Shown in pieces: positions 7,534 through 13,313 of a stretch of 13,313 nt of DNA. The position numbers and the translations under genes were made by a program. This DNA comes from Candidatus Zixiibacteriota bacterium (GTDB lineage Bacteria > Zixibacteria > MSB-5A5 > GN15 > FEB-12), in the NCBI GenBank assembly GCA_022570975.1, contig JACZYS010000040.1, positions 1,289-14,601 on the forward strand, in the 5' to 3' direction. A model generated the notes under the pieces. It saw nothing but the letters and a program-made list of their open reading frames with translations. It searched no databases and was not told the origin of the DNA. Numbering within the stretch: position 1 is the first letter of the stretch; every line of letters starts with the position of its first letter.

Positions 7534-8916
7534 ATGGGCGGTGCAGAAATTCATGCAAGCTCGTTTCGTGACCCCAGCGGATTCATTTATAAAAAAGACG
7601 GCAAACTCTTTCGACAGATAAATAAATCTTATCAAGAAAATTTTGACCATTTCATCTCTTCCGGTCTATACCAAAAATTGCTGAAAAAACAACTCATTAT
7701 TCCTCATACGGAAGTTGCTCTTGATAATGCCTTTGATAACAGAGCATACAAAATAATTGAGCCGGATGAAATTGGTTTTATTTCTTATCCTTATGAATTT
7801 TCTTTCAGTCAGCTTAAAGACACTGCTTTAGCAACTTTGAAAATACAAAAAGAAGCAATAAACAAAGGAATGACCCTCAAGGACGCATCTTCATATAATA
7901 TACAATTTCACCATGGAAATCATTTGTTAATTGATACATTATCGTTTGAGATATACAAGGAGGGAGCTCCCTGGGTGGCCTATCGCCAGTTTTGCCAGCA
8001 TTTCCTGGCCCCCCTGGTATTGATAAAATATAAAGATGTCAGACTTATAAATTTGATGAGGGTGCACATTGACGGTATCCCGCTTGATCTTGCATCTGAG
8101 CTGCTTCCAAGAAGAAGCTACCTTAGCTTTGCAGTCTTAAGTCATATCCATCTTCATGCTATGAGCCAGAAAAAGTATGAAAGCAGACCCGAGACTAAAG
8201 TAGGGAAAAATATGTCAAGACAGGCAATGCTTGGCCTGATTGATAATCTTGAATCATTTATTGCAAAATTAAACTGGAAAACAGGTTCTACCGAGTGGGG
8301 AGAATATTATGAGGAGACAAACTATTCCGAAGATTCAATGAAGCATAAGTTAGAACTTGTAAAAGAATTCCTTGAATCTGCAAAACCTGTGAAGCTCTGG
8401 GATATGGGAGCCAACCGAGGACTATTCAGCAGGGTGGCATCAGAGATGGGGATTTTTACCGTCTCATTTGATATTGATTATCTGGCTGTAGAAAAAAATT
8501 ATCTGGAAGTAAAAAACAAAAAAGAGACAAATCTTTTGCCGCTTCATTTGGACCTGACTAACCCCAGTCCCTCAATAGGCTGGGCCAACAATGAGCGCAT
8601 GTCTCTTCTTGAGCGGGCCAATTGTGACTTGGTCATGGCTCTGGCTTTAATACATCATCTGGCCATTTCAAACAACCTGCCGCTTGATAAGATAGCCTCA
8701 TTTTTTGCTTCCATTTCTGATTCACTGATTATTGAGTTTGTTCCAAAATCTGATTCTCAGGTAAAACGGCTGCTGTTTAGTCGGGAAGATATTTTTGACA
8801 ACTATGATATCCGAAATTTTGAAATTCAATTTGAAACTCATTTTAAAATAATTCGAAAAGAGAATGTAAAAAACTCTGAACGCACTTTGTATCTAATGAG
8901 AAAGAAAGAGAGCTAA
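7534..8916 (+). CDS. NoeA-like class I SAM-dependent methyltransferase with kinase-like N-terminal half
   Basis: 460 residues, soluble, no signal peptide or membrane helix. The C-terminal half (about 280-455) is a Rossmann methyltransferase: motif I DMGANRG (290-296), acidic residues D313 and D315 after strand 2, LDLTNPSPSIGW (339-350), and a motif IV-like stretch ending in IHHL (373-376). The N-terminal half has the family opening SSFRDPSGFIY, then ISYPYEFSFSQLKD and LKDASSYN (115-122). The whole pattern matches proteins related to the rhizobial host-specificity protein NoeA, as I recall them. In the N-half, Asp117, Asn122 and Asp134 copy the D-x4-N plus later D spacing of kinase and aminoglycoside-phosphotransferase active sites. 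The substrate is unknown; surface glycan or glycolipid modification is the usual guess for this family. The start is the ATG following AAGGAGG (7516-7522), 11 bases away. It is the middle gene of a three-gene operon, 7 bases before the membrane enzyme gene. Confidence 0.88.
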   Translation: MGGAEIHASSFRDPSGFIYKKDGKLFRQINKSYQENFDHFISSGLYQKLLKKQLIIPHTEVALDNAFDNRAYKIIEPDEIGFISYPYEFSFSQLKDTALATLKIQKEAINKGMTLKDASSYNIQFHHGNHLLIDTLSFEIYKEGAPWVAYRQFCQHFLAPLVLIKYKDVRLINLMRVHIDGIPLDLASELLPRRSYLSFAVLSHIHLHAMSQKKYESRPETKVGKNMSRQAMLGLIDNLESFIAKLNWKTGSTEWGEYYEETNYSEDSMKHKLELVKEFLESAKPVKLWDMGANRGLFSRVASEMGIFTVSFDIDYLAVEKNYLEVKNKKETNLLPLHLDLTNPSPSIGWANNERMSLLERANCDLVMALALIHHLAISNNLPLDKIASFFASISDSLIIEFVPKSDSQVKRLLFSREDIFDNYDIRNFEIQFETHFKIIRKENVKNSERTLYLMRKKES

Positions 8917-8923
8917 AAAAAAG

Positions 8924-10459
8924 GTGTTGAAAAGAACTTTTATACATCCAATTTTATTTGCTCTGTTCCCGGTATTATTTTTGTATGCTCAAAACGCTAC
9001 TGAGATGCGTATCGGCGAAATTTTTCTGCCAATTTTTCTGGCTGCAATATTGGCAGCTCTCATTTATTTTGGACTTAGATTCGTAGTAAGGGAACCAGAC
9101 AAAAGAGCCATGTTGAGCAGTCTCATACTGCTTTCATTTTTTTCCTATGGACATTTTATAAGTTTCCTGGATAAATCTGATTTTATCAGACACAACCATC
9201 ACCTCGCTTCATATTTGTTTGTCATTTTACTTGCGACTTTATCTTATGGTCTCATCAAGTTTCTTAGAAAAAGAAAAAAAAAGCTTGTGGGGGTTACTGT
9301 TTTTCTAAACCGGACAGCCCTGATACTGGTTTTGATTCAACTGGCAGTGGCAGCAACCACTATATTTGGCAGAGACAATATATCCAAGACAGATTTAGAG
9401 TTAAGCACAGAATTTACCGCTTCAGAAAATCTGCCGGATATTTATTATATCATATTGGATGGCTACGGAAGAGCGGATATTTTAAAAGAACAATACAACT
9501 ATGACAATAGCGAGTTTCTTAACGGATTAAAAGAGCTTGGCTTTTTCATTGCCGACAGCAGTTACTCAAATTATTGTGCAACGGTTCAATCATTGGCATC
9601 TTCTTTAAATTTTGATTACCTGCATACATTGGCAAAATTTGACAGTGAAGCATTTGACCGCACCCCGCTTTCAAAAATGATGATCAACAACCGTCTTTTT
9701 CCTTTTCTTAAGAAATTTGGTTACAAGTCTGTTTCTTTTGAATCCGGACACACACCGGCACATCTCGACAAGGTTGATTATTACTTTCACCCCGGCGCAA
9801 CTTTGAGTGAATTTCAAAACATTTTGATAAACACAACTCCGATATTCCACTTGCTTAATATAAGCAGATCTCAATTTGCCATGCACCGCACCAGAATTTC
9901 TTACTTAATTGACAAGATTCCTGATCTTAACTACATAAGCTCTCCCAAAATTGTATTCGGGCATTTGATATCCCCCCATCCTCCTTTTGTCTTCGGCGAA
10001 AACGGAGAACCAAAACAGCGCAGCTGGCCATTTGCTTTTTCCGATGGAGACCATTATACCATTCAGGGAGGAACCAAAGAAGAATACATTAGCGGATACA
10101 GAGGTCAGCTCAAATATATTTCTAAACAGATTCTCTCTATGATTAAAAAGATTATTGCAAACTCAGAAAACGACCCGATAATCATTATTCAGGGTGACCA
10201 TGGACCCGGCTCTGAATTATTCTGGCAGAGTTTACCGAATACAAATATCAAAGAACGATTTTCTATTTTGAATGCCTATTACCTTCCCGGGTTAAAAAAT
10301 AAAGAACTTCTTACCGCTGACCTGTCTCCGGTTAACAGTTTCAGGCTGATCTTAAGAGAATACTTCCGGGCCGATTTGGAGCTTTTGGATAATCATCAAT
10401 ACTTTACAACCCGCACCAGACCCTATAAATTTTTGGAAGTTACCAGAGAGCTTCCTTGA
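8924..10459 (+). CDS. Membrane-anchored alkaline-phosphatase/sulfatase-superfamily enzyme
   Basis: 511 residues. Five N-terminal membrane helices (about 5-22, 30-55, 61-82, 93-114, 131-149) should place the C-terminal catalytic domain (about 165-505) outside the cytoplasm, as in LtaS- or EptA-type transferases. Superfamily landmarks: LDGYGR (178-183) with metal ligand Asp179; NYCATVQSLASSLN (216-229), where Thr220 is the likeliest nucleophile; GHLISPHPPF (346-355); SDGDH; and QGDHGPG (423-429) with Asp425-His426. The CxPxR formylglycine signature of true sulfatases is absent, so a phospho-group transferase or hydrolase is more likely than a sulfatase. The start is GTG at 8924. The next codon, TTG, is an alternative, while the first ATG (9005) would remove helix 1. 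AAAGAGAG (8905-8912) is a weak ribosome site. Eight A (8915-8922) span the junction with the methyltransferase gene. Third gene of the operon; the donor and acceptor are unknown. Confidence 0.88.
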   Translation: MLKRTFIHPILFALFPVLFLYAQNATEMRIGEIFLPIFLAAILAALIYFGLRFVVREPDKRAMLSSLILLSFFSYGHFISFLDKSDFIRHNHHLASYLFVILLATLSYGLIKFLRKRKKKLVGVTVFLNRTALILVLIQLAVAATTIFGRDNISKTDLELSTEFTASENLPDIYYIILDGYGRADILKEQYNYDNSEFLNGLKELGFFIADSSYSNYCATVQSLASSLNFDYLHTLAKFDSEAFDRTPLSKMMINNRLFPFLKKFGYKSVSFESGHTPAHLDKVDYYFHPGATLSEFQNILINTTPIFHLLNISRSQFAMHRTRISYLIDKIPDLNYISSPKIVFGHLISPHPPFVFGENGEPKQRSWPFAFSDGDHYTIQGGTKEEYISGYRGQLKYISKQILSMIKKIIANSENDPIIIIQGDHGPGSELFWQSLPNTNIKERFSILNAYYLPGLKNKELLTADLSPVNSFRLILREYFRADLELLDNHQYFTTRTRPYKFLEVTRELP

Positions 10460-10524
10460 CTTAACTGAAATTGTGAATTCAAATTTCTTGTAAAACACAA
10501 AGATAGGATATGAGTAATAATAAT

Positions 10525-10539
10525 AGATGCGGCGCATCT
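10525..10539. terminator. Palindromic hairpin between convergent operons
   Basis: AGATGC (10525-10530), loop GGC, GCATCT (10534-10539): a perfect 6-bp stem with a 3-base loop. It lies 12 bases past the DUF2207 stop on the minus strand and 65 bases past the membrane-enzyme stop on the plus strand. The minus-strand side is followed by a T/A-rich tract (ATTATTATTA), the plus-strand side by only TTTG. It fits a terminator for the minus-strand operon best and may work in both directions. Neither tail is a proper T run. Confidence 0.45.
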
Positions 10540-10551
10540 TTGAAAGGCAAC

Positions 10552-12273
10552 CTACCAGCTCCCTCCACCGCCGCCGCCGCCGCCACCGGAAAACCCGCCA
10601 GAGCCGCTTGAAAGACCGCTCCCTCTTGGAGCAGTGAACATGGCGCTTCCCAAACTTGAAGTTGCAACTGACATTGTATCTGCAAATACAGAGGTATTAA
10701 AAATTCTCATGCCTCCGGTTGATACGTACCATTTGGGCGGTTCATCAATAAGACCGGCAAACATATCTGACCAGTGCTTAACAACTCCCAGGGCAATAGC
10801 ATAGGGCATATATTCGTAGTAAATGTCTTTTCCCATTCGCTCAAGCATATCTTTATCGGTTCTGAGCATAAACTCCTGAAATCCCAGAATATTTGATTTT
10901 GTTACTGAGCCCAATCTGGTTTTGGATGGCATAAACTTGGAAAAGAAAATAATTATTCCACCGGAGAGCAGACCACAGAATACAGGTTTAATAGTTGAGC
11001 CATCCGACAAAAACATAAGCAGCATAGACATTGCCACCATTACAATAAAACCAGTTTGGGCATATTTTGTTCTGATCTGAGCTGGGTCAATTGAGAAGAA
11101 ACCCTTTAATATTAATTGCTGATAAATTGTATCTCTTAAGCCGGGGATTTTAGTATAGAACTTTTCTTTTAGCTCTGAATTAGTGGTCAAATCTTCACCG
11201 GCAGTAAAAACCGCACCCATCAGCTCTTTTTCAAACATTGTCAAATCGTCATCCGATTCCTTAAGTTTTTTTAGCTTTATTGAGGGTGCACCCCAGGAAA
11301 GAAATGAACTTTCCTGTTCAATCTCCTTAATCTCTATATAGCCTTTTACAGCAAGACCAATAATACTTGCCGTAAAATCTCTCTGGTCAAGAGTCTCATC
11401 AAGCAACGTGCCGACCTCAGCAGGTGTCAAAATATAATCATTAATTTCCGGGGGCCGGTAATTTACGGTTAACGATTTCTTGATTTGGGGATCCCTCCCC
11501 CTCCGGTGCCAGAGGGAAAACATATAGATAAAAATTGCAAAGGGAACAAAGAAAACCCAGTTTTCGGCAAGATTCAATAACCAGAAAAACTGCTGCGTGG
11601 CTGAAGGCTGTCTAACAATTCCCTTGTCCCATCCGAAGGCAACCGTAAAACCCTCGCCAAAATTCAGAGTCCTATTTACAATAAACCTCATTCCATCATC
11701 TGTTTCAAAAGACTCACACGCTGACGCCAATGACCCATAATCCCCGGTGTAACAGGAACCCTGAACAGTGGTGCTTTTCTTGTTTGCTCTTAAATGAATA
11801 TTTGCCGTAACATCATGAATAACAGAGCGCCAATGATTGCCGGTAACGTTCCAGTATAATTCATCATGATCTTCAAAATACAAGAGAGCGTTTTCAACCT
11901 GGTAGCGGATAACATAAACTTGTCTGCCGATGACATACTTTTCAGCATCGCCTATTCTTATATTGATTACATTACCGTCTTTACTGCTTTTAAACTTTCT
12001 TATCGTTCCTTTCTCATCAGTAACCGATCTCACCTTAACCGGCATAATCTTACTGTCACCAAGTTCATCCACATACCTAAAAGGAATCTCCCTGTATAGG
12101 CCATGCTTGTAAGAATGGAAGTCGACATGAATGGTTTCTGTAACTTCAATCAGACCGTTTTCAAATATTGATATATCAGCATGATATGACTCAATTACAA
12201 ACTGTTGGGCAGAAGCAACAGGTATAACTACGAATAATAAAAGTATTACCGTTAACAGAGTTTTAAATTTCAT
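10552..12273 (-). CDS. DUF2207 family membrane protein with poly-glycine C-terminal tail
   Basis: 573 residues, function unknown, partner of LemA. Signal peptide 1-22 (VASA|QQF); extracytoplasmic DUF2207 domain about 24-225, with GLYREIPF (58-65), WNVTGNHW (141-148) and a probable disulfide Cys174-Cys186; membrane helix about 236-255; a basic HRRGRDP motif (256-262); cytosolic part with LTPAEVGTLLDE (282-293) and two closely spaced helices (about 408-423 and 428-447); then YMPYAIALGV (488-497). The tail is Gly/Ser-rich and ends in nine Gly followed by Ser-Trp, a common ending in this family. The length is normal for DUF2207. The start is the ATG at 12273, 8 bases after the lemA stop, with no recognisable ribosome site, so translation probably depends on coupling to lemA. 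The pairing with lemA is well known. Substrates and activity are not. Confidence 0.93.
   Translation of the reverse strand: MKFKTLLTVILLLFVVIPVASAQQFVIESYHADISIFENGLIEVTETIHVDFHSYKHGLYREIPFRYVDELGDSKIMPVKVRSVTDEKGTIRKFKSSKDGNVINIRIGDAEKYVIGRQVYVIRYQVENALLYFEDHDELYWNVTGNHWRSVIHDVTANIHLRANKKSTTVQGSCYTGDYGSLASACESFETDDGMRFIVNRTLNFGEGFTVAFGWDKGIVRQPSATQQFFWLLNLAENWVFFVPFAIFIYMFSLWHRRGRDPQIKKSLTVNYRPPEINDYILTPAEVGTLLDETLDQRDFTASIIGLAVKGYIEIKEIEQESSFLSWGAPSIKLKKLKESDDDLTMFEKELMGAVFTAGEDLTTNSELKEKFYTKIPGLRDTIYQQLILKGFFSIDPAQIRTKYAQTGFIVMVAMSMLLMFLSDGSTIKPVFCGLLSGGIIIFFSKFMPSKTRLGSVTKSNILGFQEFMLRTDKDMLERMGKDIYYEYMPYAIALGVVKHWSDMFAGLIDEPPKWYVSTGGMRIFNTSVFADTMSVATSSLGSAMFTAPRGSGLSSGSGGFSGGGGGGGGGSW
10568..10584. 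repeat. CCG trinucleotide tract encoding the poly-Gly tail
   Basis: CCG is repeated five times plus a partial unit, which reads as five successive GGC glycine codons on the minus strand near the 3' end of the DUF2207 gene. The unit is in frame with the codons, so gain or loss of copies would change tail length without shifting the frame. It is a local GC-rich island in AT-rich DNA. Confidence 0.8.
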
Positions 12274-12281
12274 AATTTTGT

Positions 12282-12836
12282 TCAGGAAAAATCCGGACGG
12301 ATTGGTTGCCGCTGTTCCGGTGAATCAAGTTCAAAAAATTCTTCCGGCTTGAACCCAAAATTTGATGCAATCAATACCGAAGGAAAAGTCTCCGTTGAAG
12401 TATTATAATCTCTTACCACGGCATTGTAATATCTACGGGCTGATTCAATATCATCTTCGATTGCCTTAAACTGTTTTTGAAGACTCATGAAATTTTCATT
12501 TGCCTTTAATTCCGGATACGCTTCTGCCACCGCAAAAAGTGATTTCAAAGTTTCTCTGAAAACATTTTCTGATCTGCCTTTTTCTCCCGGAGTCCCGGAC
12601 TGCATTGCCTGAGAGCGGGCCGTGGCAACTTTATCAAAAACTTCGCTTTCATGTTTGGCATAGGCCTTGACTGTTTCAACTAAGGCCGGTACCAAATTGA
12701 ATCTTTTTTTCAGTTGAACATCAATATCAGACCATGATGACCTGACACTGTTGCGAAGGGTTACTAACTTATTGTACATAAAAATTATGCCGGCAATAAT
12801 TGCGACAACTATTCCAATAAATATCATCATTTCCAT
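12282..12836 (-). CDS. lemA: LemA family protein
   Basis: 184 residues, the normal length for LemA. One membrane helix at the N-terminus (about 3-22), then a long helical domain with the family segments LRNSVRSSWSDIDVQLKKR (27-45), FNLVPALVETVKAYAKHE (46-63), ETFPSVLIASNFGFKPEEFF and a Pro-containing end (PIRPDFS). The ATG at 12836 has a strong AAGGAGG site (12849-12843) with a 6-base gap, so this start is well supported. LemA proteins are membrane-anchored helical bundles of unknown biochemical role; several lineages pair them with DUF2207 or TPM-domain membrane proteins, as here. First gene of a two-gene operon, with the DUF2207 gene 8 bases downstream. Confidence 0.96.
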   Translation of the reverse strand: MEMMIFIGIVVAIIAGIIFMYNKLVTLRNSVRSSWSDIDVQLKKRFNLVPALVETVKAYAKHESEVFDKVATARSQAMQSGTPGEKGRSENVFRETLKSLFAVAEAYPELKANENFMSLQKQFKAIEDDIESARRYYNAVVRDYNTSTETFPSVLIASNFGFKPEEFFELDSPEQRQPIRPDFS

Positions 12837-12865
12837 TTCAATCCTCCTTGTAAAACTTACTGTAG

Positions 12866-12895
12866 ATTATGGCGACCAGATGCTTCAATCAACAA
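12866..12895 (-). promoter_or_regulatory. Possible promoter of the lemA-DUF2207 operon
   Basis: On the minus strand, TTGTTG (12895-12890) and CATAAT (12871-12866) are 18 bases apart. Transcription would begin near 12860, about 23 bases before the lemA ATG. A perfect TTGACA also exists further upstream (12906-12901), but only GCATCT lies at the expected -10 distance. The choice between the two is uncertain. Confidence 0.3.
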
Positions 12896-13070
12896 ATGTT
12901 TGTCAATTGAATCGGTATAAATTGTAGTATCTGTATTAAATACTTGCTAATCCAACGGTTATTCAACTATTCCTCAAATCTGCTGTAACCTTTTATCCCT
13001 TTTATGGTTATGATTTAGTTCCATCCAACTATCTACCTTCTTTCTTCGAAAAGAATAAACAGCATTTAAA

Positions 13071-13100
13071 TTGAACTTATTGTCTAAAATTGTTTATACT
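13071..13100 (+). promoter_or_regulatory. Likely promoter of the lipoprotein gene
   Basis: TTGAAC (13071-13076) and TATACT (13095-13100) are 18 bases apart; the -10 matches five of six consensus bases. Transcription from near 13107 gives a leader of about 38 bases that contains the GAGG ribosome site (13137-13140) before the ATG at 13145. Confidence 0.45.
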
Positions 13101-13144
13101 ATTTGAAATGGTAGAAAAGTAACTGATTTAAAAAACGAGGAACT

Positions 13145-13313
13145 ATGAAATTTTCCAAATTACTCTTGATGATGACATTACTAATTGCCCCAATTGTGAT
13201 GCAACTCGCTGGATGTACTCCAAAGCAAAAGGTGACTGCCGAAATTTCATCTAACAATTCAAATCAAACTACTATTGCTGATATAAAAACAACAACCAGA
13301 AAATACGAAGTTT
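13145..13313 (+). CDS. Putative lipoprotein, N-terminal fragment (cut by window edge)
   Basis: 56 complete codons are visible and the frame is open to the window edge, so the 3' end is missing. Basic start MKFSK, hydrophobic stretch 6-20, lipobox LAGC at 21-24 and Thr at +2: a typical signal peptidase II lipoprotein leader. Cys24 would be lipidated. Thr rather than Asp at +2 is compatible with outer-membrane sorting if the cell follows the Lol rule. The visible mature part is polar (Asn/Thr/Lys) and matches no family that I recognise. The ATG has a GAGG site (13137-13140) 4 bases upstream. It is divergent from lemA; no functional link can be inferred from so short a fragment. Confidence 0.8.
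   Translation, partial: MKFSKLLLMMTLLIAPIVMQLAGCTPKQKVTAEISSNNSNQTTIADIKTTTRKYEV

Larger units (their letters stand above)
12837..13144. other. Divergent intergenic region between lemA and the lipoprotein gene
   Basis: These 308 AT-rich bases carry no gene that I can support. They hold candidate promoters for both neighbours, the 8-base palindrome TCAATTGA (12903-12910), a weak inverted repeat TAACC/GGTTA (12986-13010) and a weak stem TTCTTT/AAAGAA (13038-13055). None is strong enough to call a riboswitch or operator. Confidence 0.55.

Noticed and set aside
9569..9613. Cys218 of the membrane enzyme as a formylglycine-type sulfatase nucleophile
   Set aside because: The required CxPxR context is absent; the local sequence is CATVQ. 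Thr220 is a better nucleophile candidate, as in phosphoglycerol or phosphoethanolamine transferases.
10467..10487. GAAATT/AATTTC hairpin just after the membrane-enzyme gene as its terminator
   Set aside because: The stem is all A/T apart from one pair, the loop is 9 bases, and no T run follows. It is much weaker than the hairpin at 10525-10539.
10568..10584. The CCG tract as a phase-variation switch
   Set aside because: The 3-base unit is in frame with glycine codons, so slippage would change length but not turn the gene off.
10352..10685. Two small minus-strand frames around the convergent junction (10352-10537 and 10479-10685)
   Set aside because: They overlap the ends of well-supported genes in other frames; one owes its Ala-rich stretch to the CCG tract read out of frame.
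11866..12112. Two overlapping plus-strand frames of 60-77 codons within the DUF2207 gene
   Set aside because: They are antisense to the conserved extracytoplasmic DUF2207 domain, with no ribosome site or recognisable protein features.
1..13313. Mobile elements, prophage, CRISPR arrays, tRNA or rRNA genes
   Set aside because: I found no transposase, integrase, regularly spaced direct repeats, cloverleaf or ribosomal RNA segments on either strand.

Overview
The window is AT-rich bacterial DNA carrying seven protein-coding genes: five complete and two cut by the window edges. I see no rRNA, tRNA, CRISPR array, transposase or integrase. The gene content suggests an uncultured member of the FCB superphylum, with candidate Zixibacteria or a close relative as my best guess. 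The reasons are a Ser/Thr kinase fused to a TolB-like domain and long TPR arrays, a large secreted protein ending in a Cys-rich dockerin pair, and mixed TTG/GTG starts alongside canonical AAGGAGG ribosome sites. This placement is inferred from remembered family distributions, not from a marker gene.

Layout. (1) Bases 1-2578, minus strand: a soluble eukaryotic-type protein kinase with a TolB/FlgO-like middle domain and at least nine TPR units in strict 40-residue register; its C-terminus lies outside the window. (2) Bases 2579-2883: a divergent promoter region with an interrupted palindrome and two CAATTGAT copies. (3) Bases 2884-7107, plus strand: a 1407-residue secreted multidomain protein (signal peptide, unknown beta domain, fibronectin III/Ig/invasin-like modules, about 500 mostly helical residues of unknown fold, CARDB-like module, dockerin). 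A convincing intrinsic terminator follows at 7228-7263. (4) Bases 7306-10459, plus strand: a tight three-gene operon. It encodes a 75-residue membrane protein with a YIDPSTGS motif, a NoeA-like SAM methyltransferase with a kinase-like N-terminal half, and a five-pass membrane protein with an extracytoplasmic alkaline-phosphatase/sulfatase-superfamily domain. (5) Bases 10552-12836, minus strand: a lemA-DUF2207 operon convergent with (4), with a palindromic hairpin between the two ends. (6) Bases 12837-13144: a second divergent promoter region. (7) From 13145, plus strand: the start of a lipoprotein gene.

How the genes fit together. Nearly everything concerns the cell envelope or surface. The operon at 7306-10459 looks like a module that moves a group onto an extracytoplasmic acceptor: the methyltransferase/kinase-like protein is cytosolic, while the sulfatase-superfamily enzyme faces outward. 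The dockerin protein is secreted and presumably docks on a cohesin encoded elsewhere. LemA and DUF2207 are membrane proteins of unknown function that commonly occur as a pair. The kinase is the only clear signalling protein and is divergent from the dockerin gene; a regulatory link is possible but unproven. The most promising undescribed biology is the three-gene operon, especially its kinase-like/methyltransferase fusion, followed by the helical core of the dockerin protein.
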